Positions 1-6,180 of a stretch of 10,497 nt of DNA are shown one piece after another. The stretch comes from Campylobacteraceae bacterium (GTDB lineage Bacteria; Campylobacterota; Campylobacteria; Campylobacterales; Sulfurovaceae). The notes below the pieces were generated by a model. It was not told where the DNA came from and did not search any database. It saw only the letters and a list, made by a program, of their open reading frames with translations. Both the position numbers and the translations under genes were made by a program. The first letter of the stretch is position 1. The number at the start of each line of letters is the position of its first letter. The stretch is from positions 1-10,497 of the forward strand of contig JALSQJ010000146.1 in the NCBI GenBank assembly GCA_026985495.1, written 5' to 3'.

Positions 1-1
1 G

Positions 2-1174
2 AATCACCTCTGTGTTGCTCCTACATTCTCTTATCATGATAGAGAGGAGGCTCTTTGGGCAATTGTTGATTTGACTGATTTAAGATTAACATCTGCAAAA
101 TGGGCAGGGCTAGGAAAGACTACAACCCCTGCTTGTATCTCTGAGAGAGCTTTTCAAAATCGTGAGATTATGGAGAAATACTGTAAGAGAGATACAACTT
201 ACTCTAAAGATGGTTGGAGTCTAAAGTATCGTATTACTGGTTCCGATGGTTTAGAGATTATTGATGCGACATTTAAGGGAGATGCTATTTTAAAGTCAGC
301 TAAAATTGTTGATTGGCATGTTGCCTATAGAGGTAGAGGAGAGTTAAATTTAGATGAGTTGTCAGATAGCTATGTAGCAGGTCGTCAGTTGGAGTATGTT
401 AAGGGGAGTAGAGATGAGTTCTACTTTGGCTATAACGATGCAATGGGGTGTCCAATGTTCTCTACTTCTGTTGTTTTAGCCTTTAATATACCACAAATAA
501 AATCAATTATAAGAGATAATAGAGAGGTAGGTTTCTCTATTAGTCAAGATTTTAGAAACCCTAAATGGCCAATGGCATGTAACTATCGTTATGAGAATCG
601 TTTTGAGTTCTATAGAGATGGTTCATTTAGAGTTGTTGGGGTCAATATTGGTCGTGGGTGTGGAGAGAATGCAATCTATAGACCTGTTATGAGAATAGAT
701 ATGGCACTTAAAGATAACTCTTTTTTTAAGTATGATGGCTCTTGGAAAAGATGGCTAGTTGAGGGAGAGGATTTTCAAAGAGATGCAAAGAGCTATTTTA
801 AAAACCGATACCTCTATAGAGTTGGAGGGTACTACATTGAACCAAATCGTGGTCAATTTCATGATAATAGCAGAGGAGATAATGCAACACTTTTTGTCAC
901 CAAATTTAAAGAGGAGGAGGGGAGCAGAGAGCTTTTAACTCTTGGCTCATGTTGTAAATTAGATGAAGATGGAGTGGAACGCTACCTTGATGAACATGAG
1001 TCTATAGAGGGTGAAGATATTGTTATTTGGTATGTCCCACGCATTAAAAATGATGCACGAGAGGGTCATGAGTACTGTTGGGCAGATACACGCCTAGAGA
1101 GTGGTGAGTTGGTTGTAAAAAAGTTTCCTTGTAGTGTTGGACCAATGTTCGTTCCTGTAGATTATAAGGAGTAG
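2..1174 (+). CDS. Copper amine oxidase-like protein lacking the copper ligands (5' end outside window)
   Basis: The frame is open to the left edge, so 390 C-terminal residues are visible; the TTG at 71 is not a convincing start. The sequence follows the copper amine oxidase family (D3 domain plus C-terminal catalytic domain). Early there is a VDLTDLRL stretch, then GLEIIDATFKG followed by WHVAY (family: GLVLhnV...vPY). Visible residues 194-195 (nt 581-586) lie in CNYRY followed by EFYRDG, matching the family NYDY...DG cofactor region. RIDMAL matches RLDMaiDG, VTKFKEEE matches VTRYadDE, and EGEDIVIWY matches the DIVvWyt block. By this alignment the HxH copper pair is AIY (residues 224-226), the third histidine is Asn (residue 350), and the Asp/Glu after the cofactor tyrosine is Arg. 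Family membership is clear by eye; amine oxidase activity is doubtful. The natural enzymes are mostly periplasmic or extracellular, but any export signal lies outside the window. It is followed directly by the propeller-like gene. Confidence 0.78.
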   Translation, partial: NHLCVAPTFSYHDREEALWAIVDLTDLRLTSAKWAGLGKTTTPACISERAFQNREIMEKYCKRDTTYSKDGWSLKYRITGSDGLEIIDATFKGDAILKSAKIVDWHVAYRGRGELNLDELSDSYVAGRQLEYVKGSRDEFYFGYNDAMGCPMFSTSVVLAFNIPQIKSIIRDNREVGFSISQDFRNPKWPMACNYRYENRFEFYRDGSFRVVGVNIGRGCGENAIYRPVMRIDMALKDNSFFKYDGSWKRWLVEGEDFQRDAKSYFKNRYLYRVGGYYIEPNRGQFHDNSRGDNATLFVTKFKEEEGSRELLTLGSCCKLDEDGVERYLDEHESIEGEDIVIWYVPRIKNDAREGHEYCWADTRLESGELVVKKFPCSVGPMFVPVDYKE

Positions 1175-1176
1175 AG

Positions 1177-2100
1177 GTGAAGAGATATATACCTATTCTA
1201 CTCTCTTTAATATTGGTTATTGGTATAGCTTGGTTTGTAAAAGAGTTAAAAGCCTCTAGTAGAGTTGTTAAACAAAATGAGAGCCTTGGAGTGTTTGGTC
1301 GTCAGCAGTCGTGTGCAAAACATCCCAATTTTTTACAAAAACTTAGAATACCTCAACCTATTGCTATTGATTTGTCTCAAAAAGCCTATAGAGGATTGGC
1401 ATTTCGATATGGTCGTGGTTTAACAAAAGTGTTACACCTAAAAACATGGGAGAAGTTTGACCACTTCTCTACCTATAGTTTAACACCTAGTGGAGATATC
1501 TTTTTAGCACCAATGCCCTATATCTCTATTAAAGAGCATACCTTTGAGTTTCAGAAAAATATATATAGAGTAGATAGCAACTCTGGAAATCTATCTATTT
1601 GGCTAACTTTAGATGATGTTAAAGCAGGAGCAGATAATCCCTATGGCATAACATCTGTTGAGTATGATTGTAGTGATAATACCCTTTGGGTTTCAGCTAT
1701 AGATGAGAGCGATTACCATACCAATAGAGGGGTAATTTATCATATTGATATAAAAACAAAAAAGATTTTAGAGCGTATGGAAGGGGTAGATGCATTAACT
1801 ATTAAACTTCTAAGTAGCAATAGAGGTAAGTTTTTACTTATAGGTGATGCTAGAGAAAATAGACTCTATGCACTAGAGATAAAATCATCAATATTACAAA
1901 ATAGAGCTATTGAACTCTTTTGGCTTCCTACATCTCAAGAGCATATAGGAAAAATTAGAATTAAAGCTAACAGTAGAATTGATATTGAGACCCTACCTTT
2001 CTCTTATAGTCTCATTGCAGAGACTACAGAGGGAGATATTAGAAAAAAATATAGTTTTGAGTGGAGTTCTAAAGAGAGTAGATATTTAGAGATTAGATAG
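1177..2100 (+). CDS. Membrane-anchored beta-propeller-like (SMP-30/NHL-like) protein
   Basis: This 307-residue protein has one hydrophobic N-terminal segment (about residues 4-21, after MKRY) and no lipobox, which suggests a signal anchor with the rest in the periplasm. The body shows repeated propeller-blade patterns, such as SLTPSGDIFLAP, then PYGITSVEYDCSDNTLWVSA followed by GVIYHIDIKTKKIL, and GKFLLIGDARENRLYALEI. They recall SMP-30/sugar-lactonase, NHL or royal-jelly-type propellers. I cannot assign a catalytic role. The start is GTG at 1177, chosen because AAGGAG (1166-1171) sits 5 nt upstream inside the end of the preceding gene, and the signal segment begins at once. Only 2 nt separate it from that gene's stop, so the two are very probably co-translated. 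It may be a partner of the amine-oxidase-like protein; this is inferred from coupling only. Confidence 0.7.
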   Translation: MKRYIPILLSLILVIGIAWFVKELKASSRVVKQNESLGVFGRQQSCAKHPNFLQKLRIPQPIAIDLSQKAYRGLAFRYGRGLTKVLHLKTWEKFDHFSTYSLTPSGDIFLAPMPYISIKEHTFEFQKNIYRVDSNSGNLSIWLTLDDVKAGADNPYGITSVEYDCSDNTLWVSAIDESDYHTNRGVIYHIDIKTKKILERMEGVDALTIKLLSSNRGKFLLIGDARENRLYALEIKSSILQNRAIELFWLPTSQEHIGKIRIKANSRIDIETLPFSYSLIAETTEGDIRKKYSFEWSSKESRYLEIR

Positions 2101-2110
2101 TTTTAATCTC
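2089..2110. repeat. Hairpin across the convergent stop codons
   Basis: GAGATTA (2089-2095) pairs perfectly with TAATCTC (2104-2110). A G-U and an A-U pair can extend the plus-strand RNA stem to 9 bp, leaving a 4-nt loop. The structure contains the stop codons of both the propeller gene (2098-2100) and the outer-membrane protein gene (2103-2105). Neither strand has a U-tract after it, so it is not a standard intrinsic terminator. It could protect 3' ends or pause polymerase in both directions, or be chance. Confidence 0.35.
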
Positions 2111-2699
2111 CAAAGTTGTAGCTAAAATTAATTCCAATATTGTTCCCATTTGCTGTTACTGATGAGTCATTTTTAAGTTTATATTCAATAAGCGTCCCTT
2201 TAAGCCCAACTCTCCAGCTGTCTGTCATTTGATATTGAATTTGAGCTACACCACCTAGTGCATTATCATATCGGTCATTGACATTGTCGTTAAAATAGAC
2301 TCCATTATCGTACCCTGAAAAGCTTCCTGAAATGTGTGGGTTTAAGTGGTAGGTTACTCCTCCACCAAATCTCCATCTGTTACTTTTAAGAATACCAAGA
2401 GCTGTAAATGGAACAACATCCCATGTAACATCACCATTACTTGCTGAGTCTGAATCAACTTTGTAGCCTATTAGAAATTGCATCTCAAAGGCTCCTATAT
2501 CATCTCCAACAGTAGCACCCATCTCTAAATCTATCCCTGAACCAGCTCTAATTTTAGTAGTATTATTTGGGTGATAAACAGTTGCTAAGGTTTTTCCTCC
2601 CCAATCATAACCAAATTGTAGAGTAGGTTGAAGAGTACTATTTGCTTGAATAAGTGAGGGTAAAATCAAACATAGTGCCAATGCAGTTTTTTTAATCAT
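2103..2699 (-). CDS. Small outer-membrane beta-barrel protein (hypothetical)
   Basis: The product has 198 residues. Residues 1-19 form a classical signal peptide (MIKK, hydrophobic core, likely cut after LIQA). The mature part alternates polar and hydrophobic/aromatic residues in short strands rich in Gly, Tyr, Asn and Asp, for example LQPTLQFGYDWGG, FEMQFLIGYKV, WRFGGGVTYHL and IGINFSYNF. It ends close to a terminal aromatic strand (YNFGD), as expected for an 8- to 10-stranded porin-like or OmpW/OmpA-barrel-like protein. I do not recognise the exact family. The start at 2699 has AAGGA (about 2706-2710) at good spacing. The gene converges on the propeller gene with a 2-nt gap and has its own 104-nt upstream region with a direct repeat and candidate -10 boxes, so regulated expression is likely. 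Confidence 0.72.
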   Translation of the reverse strand: MIKKTALALCLILPSLIQANSTLQPTLQFGYDWGGKTLATVYHPNNTTKIRAGSGIDLEMGATVGDDIGAFEMQFLIGYKVDSDSASNGDVTWDVVPFTALGILKSNRWRFGGGVTYHLNPHISGSFSGYDNGVYFNDNVNDRYDNALGGVAQIQYQMTDSWRVGLKGTLIEYKLKNDSSVTANGNNIGINFSYNFGD

Positions 2700-2726
2700 A
2701 ATTTTTCCTTTGTAATATCTTTAAAT

Positions 2727-2732
2727 AGTATA
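2727..2732 (-). promoter_or_regulatory. Candidate -10 box for the outer-membrane protein gene (proximal)
   Basis: On the minus strand this is TATACT in an AT-rich context, 28 nt upstream of the ATG. No good TTGACA-like -35 hexamer lies 16-18 bp upstream; that position is occupied by the 2740-2759 direct repeat. A second TATAAT lies at 2767-2772, so which box is used is unknown. Confidence 0.45.
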
Positions 2733-2739
2733 ATTTAAG

Positions 2740-2759
2740 ATTGTGTTACTATTGTGTTA
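2740..2759 (-). promoter_or_regulatory. Tandem 9-bp direct repeat, 11-bp period (putative operator)
   Basis: On the minus strand TAACACAAT occurs twice, perfectly, separated by AG, so the repeats lie one helical turn apart. This arrangement is characteristic of OmpR/PhoB-type response-regulator boxes, where two monomers bind head to tail. The repeat ends 7 nt upstream of the proximal TATACT and covers the -35 position, as in activator-dependent promoters. If the distal TATAAT (2767-2772) is used instead, the repeat would overlap the start of transcription, as a repressor site would. The repeat is directly visible; the regulator is not identifiable. Confidence 0.5.
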
Positions 2760-2766
2760 TGAGTAG

Positions 2767-2772
2767 ATTATA
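2767..2772 (-). promoter_or_regulatory. Candidate -10 box for the outer-membrane protein gene (distal)
   Basis: A perfect minus-strand TATAAT lies just upstream of the direct repeat. Transcription from it would start about at position 2760, inside or next to the repeat. The -35 region is poor (ATGCAA-like). It is an alternative to the proximal TATACT at 2727-2732. Confidence 0.35.
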
Positions 2773-2803
2773 GTATCTATTCTTAAAAATTGCATAAAAT
2801 TAT

Positions 2804-3859
2804 TTAATCTAAAATATAAAGAACCAACTCATCGGCAATAAAATAGTTATGGTTATAGTAACAATTACTGTTGTACTCCAACTTCTCTTTCTCAACTAAA
2901 AAATCGGCTCGTTTTTTCATTGCTCTAGTTAAAACTTTTTCATCGACTCCAATGTTTGAGCGTAATCCTAAAAAGAGTCTTTCTGTGAGTAGCTCCTCTT
3001 CTATTAATCTCTCTTTATGAATATTTAGAGGCTCTTTTATGTAGAGGTCAATCTCTCTAGTTGGGTAGTAACGGGTATCTTGTAAAAAACCAACTGCTCC
3101 TGCCCCTACACCTATATAATCTTTAAGCTCCCAATAACCTCTATTGTGGATACTCTCATAAGTCCCAAAATTTGAAATCTCATACTGTTTAAATCCATGC
3201 CTCTCTATCTCTTCTGTTACAAAAAAAGCTAACTCATCACTCTCTTGTCTAACCTTTGGAGTTGAGGCAAATTTTGTACCACTCTCAATAGTAAGTTCAT
3301 ATGCTGAAATGTGGTTAATTGGTAGTTGAAATGCTTTTGTAATATCATCTTTTAGTAGCTCTTTAGTATCGCCTTGATAGTTGTAGATTAGGTCTAAAGA
3401 GAGGTTTTTAAATCCAATTTTATGAGCTATTTTTATAGCATCTATAGCTTGTTTGGAAGAGTGAGCTCTATTTAAGTTTTTTAGTTTATCTCTGTTAAAA
3501 CTCTGAACACCAAAAGAGATACGATTTACTCCTAAATTAAACATACCTTTTAACCACTCTTTTGTAGCAGAGTTGGGGTTGGCTTCACTAGTTATCTCAG
3601 CATCTTTTTTTAAATATGGTGAAATAGCTTTAAAGATAGGTTCATAAAGAGTAGGGTCAATAGTTGAAGGTGTTCCTCCTCCAATAAAAATAGTTTCAAT
3701 AGTATGAGGTTGAACTTTAAATCGCTTTAACTCAAAATTGAGCTGTTTCTCTAAAGCCAACATATAGTCTTTTCGTGTATCAAACTTATCAACATAGGAG
3801 TTAAATGAGCAGTAGTAGCATTTAGAATCACAATAGGGAATGTGGATATAGAGTAGCAT
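2804..3859 (-). CDS. hemW: Radical SAM heme chaperone HemW (HemN-like)
   Basis: This 351-residue radical SAM protein carries the iron-sulfur motif CxxxCxxC at Cys10, Cys14 and Cys17, directly after HIPY. The residue pattern after Cys17 is SF, without the fourth cysteine (CxC) of true coproporphyrinogen III dehydrogenase HemN. Other marks are the SAM-binding GGGTPS (about 60-65), SFGVQSF (115-121) and HNRGYW (238-243), the HNxxYW motif of HemW-type proteins. HemW binds heme and a [4Fe-4S] cluster and delivers heme to target proteins in the cytoplasm. Older annotations call it oxygen-independent coproporphyrinogen oxidase. Length is normal for HemW. The ATG is preceded by a weak GGTGA. It is divergent from nudH, as the HemN-like gene lies near nudH in H. 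pylori. Confidence 0.88.
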   Translation of the reverse strand: MLLYIHIPYCDSKCYYCSFNSYVDKFDTRKDYMLALEKQLNFELKRFKVQPHTIETIFIGGGTPSTIDPTLYEPIFKAISPYLKKDAEITSEANPNSATKEWLKGMFNLGVNRISFGVQSFNRDKLKNLNRAHSSKQAIDAIKIAHKIGFKNLSLDLIYNYQGDTKELLKDDITKAFQLPINHISAYELTIESGTKFASTPKVRQESDELAFFVTEEIERHGFKQYEISNFGTYESIHNRGYWELKDYIGVGAGAVGFLQDTRYYPTREIDLYIKEPLNIHKERLIEEELLTERLFLGLRSNIGVDEKVLTRAMKKRADFLVEKEKLEYNSNCYYNHNYFIADELVLYILD

Positions 3860-3882
3860 TTTTTCACCATATTTTGGGGTAG

Positions 3883-3894
3883 TCTTAATTAAGA
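3883..3894. repeat. 12-bp perfect palindrome
   Basis: TCTTAATTAAGA reads the same on both strands. It lies in the 69-bp hemW/nudH divergent spacer and abuts the larger 24-bp palindrome, sharing one base (3894). It may be part of a composite operator or a chance AT-rich palindrome. Confidence 0.4.
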
Positions 3895-3917
3895 TTTCGA
3901 TAAAATTTTATCGAAAT
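3894..3917. promoter_or_regulatory. 24-bp perfect palindrome between hemW and nudH (putative operator or symmetric promoter)
   Basis: The half-site ATTTCGATAAAA is followed immediately by its exact reverse complement, with no mismatch and no spacer. The element ends 11 nt before the nudH ATG and lies 34 nt from the hemW ATG. Each strand contains TAAAAT, a plausible -10 box, at 3901-3906 (plus) and 3905-3910 (minus), so the centre could serve as a symmetric divergent promoter. It could equally be a site for a dimeric repressor or, if transcribed, a hairpin near the nudH start. Neither direction has a good -35 box. Confidence 0.5.
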
Positions 3918-3928
3918 AATGATGAAAG

Positions 3929-4435
3929 ATGAGTAATACAATAATGCAGAAGAAGCGATATAGACCAAATGTCGCAGCTGTTATACTCTCTTCAACTTAT
4001 CCACAGAAATGTGAATTTTTTTTAGGTAAACGTTCCGATGTTCGGAATACATGGCAATTTCCCCAAGGTGGTATTGATGAGGGTGAAACCCCTGAAGAAG
4101 CTCTATTGCGTGAGCTAAAAGAAGAGATAGGATGCAATGAAGTAGATATTATTGCTGAGTATCCATATTGGATATCTTACGACTTTCCTGTAGGTGTTAA
4201 AGCACGTAAAATGTACCCTTTTGATGGACAGAAACAGAAGTATTTTTTAGTTAAATTACATGATGGAGCTAAAATAGACCTTGAGAGTTACCATGACCAA
4301 GAGTTTGAAGATTACAAATATGTAGAGTATAAACAGTTGCTGAAAAAAGCAACCTATTTTAAACGACACATCTATAGACGTGTTATAGAACATTTTTTTA
4401 AAGAGGGGCATATAGACAATGTTGATAGTGCATAA
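3929..4435 (+). CDS. nudH: RNA pyrophosphohydrolase (Nudix, RppH/NudH)
   Basis: This 168-residue Nudix hydrolase has an intact Nudix box beginning at Gly47: G-x5-E53-x7-R61-E62-L63-x-E65-E66-x-G68, the metal- and pyrophosphate-binding motif. The flanking sequences YRPNVAAVI, WQFPQGGIDEGE and FDGQKQKYFLV are typical of RppH/NudH, including the H. pylori protein. The enzyme removes pyrophosphate from 5'-triphosphorylated RNA, starting mRNA decay, and members also hydrolyse dinucleoside polyphosphates. It is cytoplasmic. The ATG at 3929 lacks a clear Shine-Dalgarno; Met6 (3944) is an alternative, and homologues usually begin only a few residues before YRPN. It is the first gene of the nudH-lysC-hobA-holB-folP operon, and its last 17 nt overlap lysC. 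Confidence 0.92.
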   Translation: MSNTIMQKKRYRPNVAAVILSSTYPQKCEFFLGKRSDVRNTWQFPQGGIDEGETPEEALLRELKEEIGCNEVDIIAEYPYWISYDFPVGVKARKMYPFDGQKQKYFLVKLHDGAKIDLESYHDQEFEDYKYVEYKQLLKKATYFKRHIYRRVIEHFFKEGHIDNVDSA

Positions 4436-5624
4436 GTATGGTGGAACCAGTGTTGGTAATTTGGAGCGAATAGGAAATGTAGCTTCAAGAGTAGCAAAAG
4501 CTAAAAGTGAGGGTAACGATATTGTCGTTGTAGTCTCAGCAATGAGTGGTGAGACCAATAAGTTAATTGATTTTGCAAAACACTTTTCAGAAACTCCATC
4601 TAAACGAGAGATGGATATGTTGCTAAGTTCAGGAGAACGCGTTACAGCTGCTCTTTTGGCAATTGCACTACAAGAAAATGGTGTTGACGCTATAGCTATG
4701 ACAGGTCGTCAAGCAGGAATTTTGACTGACGATTCTCATACCTATGCACGAATAGAGTCTATAGACCCTACGGCTATGCAAAAAGAGATTAAGAGTGGTA
4801 AAGTGGTTATTGTCTCTGGTTTTCAAGGTATTAATGCAGAGGGTTCAGTTACAACCCTTGGGCGTGGAGGTTCAGACCTTTCAGCCGTTGCTATAGCAGG
4901 GGCATTAGATGCAGATTCATGTGAGATATATTCAGATGTAGATGGTATCTATACCACCGACCCACGAATTGAGCCAAAAGCAAAAAAGATGGATTTTATC
5001 TCTTATGATGAGATGTTGGAACTAGCTTCATTGGGAGCAAAAGTTCTACAGAATCGTTCAGTAGAGTTGGCAAAAAAGTTAAATGTAAAGATTGTAGCAA
5101 AGAGTTCTTTCTCGGATGCAGAGGGAACAGTAATAGCAGAGGAGACAGAAGAGATGGAAGCAGTTTTAGTAAGTGGTATCGCCTTAGATAGAAATCAAGC
5201 AAGAGTAACAATAAGAGAGGTTTCAGATAAACCTGGTATTGCAGCTGAAATCTTTACAGAGTTGGCAAAAGCACAGATTAATGTTGATGTTATTATTCAA
5301 AATGCTTCATCAGATGGAAAGACCAATTTAGGTTTTACTGTTCCTGCTAGTGAACTAAAAGAGGCAAAAGCTGTAATTGAAGCGTTTGACCATGATATTG
5401 GTGGTATGGATTTAGATGACTCTGTCTGTAAAGTTTCAGTTGTGGGTGTTGGTATGAAGTCACATTCTGGTGTGGCTTCAACAGCATTTTGTGCTTTGGC
5501 AAATGAGAGCATTAATATTGAGATGATTTCAACATCAGAGATTAAAGTCTCTATGATTATTTCTGAAAAGTATGCTGAATTAGCTGTTCGTACACTCCAT
5601 AACGCTTACAATTTGGATAAGTAG
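4419..5624 (+). CDS. lysC: Aspartate kinase (two ACT domains)
   Basis: The enzyme phosphorylates aspartate, the first step to lysine/diaminopimelate, threonine and methionine, in the cytoplasm. The 401 residues show the kinase signature KYGGTSVGN (6-14), SSGERV (70-75), the GRGGSD ATP/aspartate loop (148-153) and SDVDGIYTTDPR (172-183). Two ACT regulatory domains follow, roughly 258-330 and 336-401, with KPGIAAEIF and HSGVASTAF as their effector loops, so feedback control by lysine and/or threonine is expected. The ATG at 4419 overlaps nudH by 17 nt, with GAGGGG about 10 nt upstream. An internal in-frame ATG at 5154 (Met246) with AGAGGAGA upstream could make a separate ACT-only beta subunit, as in Bacillus and Corynebacterium. 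Gene order is as in H. pylori. Confidence 0.95.
   Translation: MLIVHKYGGTSVGNLERIGNVASRVAKAKSEGNDIVVVVSAMSGETNKLIDFAKHFSETPSKREMDMLLSSGERVTAALLAIALQENGVDAIAMTGRQAGILTDDSHTYARIESIDPTAMQKEIKSGKVVIVSGFQGINAEGSVTTLGRGGSDLSAVAIAGALDADSCEIYSDVDGIYTTDPRIEPKAKKMDFISYDEMLELASLGAKVLQNRSVELAKKLNVKIVAKSSFSDAEGTVIAEETEEMEAVLVSGIALDRNQARVTIREVSDKPGIAAEIFTELAKAQINVDVIIQNASSDGKTNLGFTVPASELKEAKAVIEAFDHDIGGMDLDDSVCKVSVVGVGMKSHSGVASTAFCALANESINIEMISTSEIKVSMIISEKYAELAVRTLHNAYNLDK
5138..5156 (+). promoter_or_regulatory. Possible internal ribosome binding site and start for an aspartokinase beta subunit
   Basis: AGAGGAGA (5138-5145) lies about 9 nt before an in-frame ATG (5154-5156) encoding Met246 of LysC. Initiation here would give a 156-residue ACT-domain polypeptide. 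The position matches, to within a few residues, the beta-subunit start of the alpha2-beta2 aspartokinases of Bacillus subtilis and Corynebacterium. The motif lies in a Glu-rich stretch (EETEEM), whose codons naturally give GAGGAG-like DNA, so chance is possible. Confidence 0.35.
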
Positions 5625-5631
5625 TAGCTAT

Positions 5632-6177
5632 ATGAAATCAATTTTAAGCTGGACACTAGATACCATTCGAGAAGAGGACTCTTCGTTCTCATGGATGGAA
5701 GAGTGTCGTTACGACTGGGTTCCTGTAGTTCAAACAGCTGTTAATAAGATTATTGAGGGTCAGACCATTCTTCTTTTGACTGATGATAAAAGAGGGTGGT
5801 ACGCTAAGTATGTAGCAAGTAAAATAAATAGTTTACAAAATGAACGACCTTTTCTGCCTGTCTATACACTAAAGTCTATGTTTCCAAACCTTGACAGAAT
5901 GAAAAATACCCAAGAGTTAGATCTGTTAGAGGATATGCTTGAAATCTCTTACCCTAATGGTTACTTCATTTGGTATATTGGTTCAGCAGATAGTCACTAC
6001 ACCAAATTTGCTTTTAGAAACGATGAGAACCTTTTGTGGATTATTGATGGAGATGTTCCTAACTCATTCTACTTACGTGGTGGGAACTCATCGTTAGATA
6101 TTAAGATGATTCAGCTCTTTAAACTTTTTAACAAAACTATAGATGCAGCACTCTATGGTGAGATAACAATAGATTAA
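5632..6177 (+). CDS. hobA: DnaA initiator-associating protein HobA
   Basis: This 181-residue protein is a HobA, the Campylobacterota factor that binds the N-terminal domain of DnaA and promotes its oligomerisation at oriC; it is the structural counterpart of DiaA (SIS-like fold). Recognition rests on length (H. pylori HobA is about 180 residues), position between lysC and holB, and features shared with H. pylori HobA: GQTILLLTDDKRGWYAKYV (about 43-61), ERPFLPV, the central W-Y/H-G segment, and the C-terminal IKMIQLFKLFNKTIDAALY. No enzymatic motif is expected. The start at 5632 is 7 nt after the lysC stop and lacks a strong Shine-Dalgarno, so translation probably depends on coupling. Confidence 0.9.
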   Translation: MKSILSWTLDTIREEDSSFSWMEECRYDWVPVVQTAVNKIIEGQTILLLTDDKRGWYAKYVASKINSLQNERPFLPVYTLKSMFPNLDRMKNTQELDLLEDMLEISYPNGYFIWYIGSADSHYTKFAFRNDENLLWIIDGDVPNSFYLRGGNSSLDIKMIQLFKLFNKTIDAALYGEITID

Positions 6178-6180
6178 ACC

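Noticed and set aside
71..73. TTG as start of the amine-oxidase-like gene
   Set aside because: The frame continues open to the left edge with family-like residues before the TTG (the VDLT block), so the true start lies outside the window.
3919..3936. Five-codon upstream frame (MMKDE) overlapping the nudH start
   Set aside because: No ribosome site precedes it and such short frames arise often by chance in AT-rich DNA; it could matter only if the nudH start is confirmed at 3929.
4256..4558. Minus-strand open frame opposite the nudH/lysC junction
   Set aside because: It lies wholly within two well-recognised genes and its translation has no domain-like pattern.
4996..5211. Minus-strand Leu-rich open frame inside lysC
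   Set aside because: The Leu richness is the reverse of Glu/Lys-rich codons in aspartokinase; it is a shadow.
5297..5512. Minus-strand open frame inside the ACT region of lysC
   Set aside because: Fully covered by a conserved coding region; no start signal or recognisable protein.
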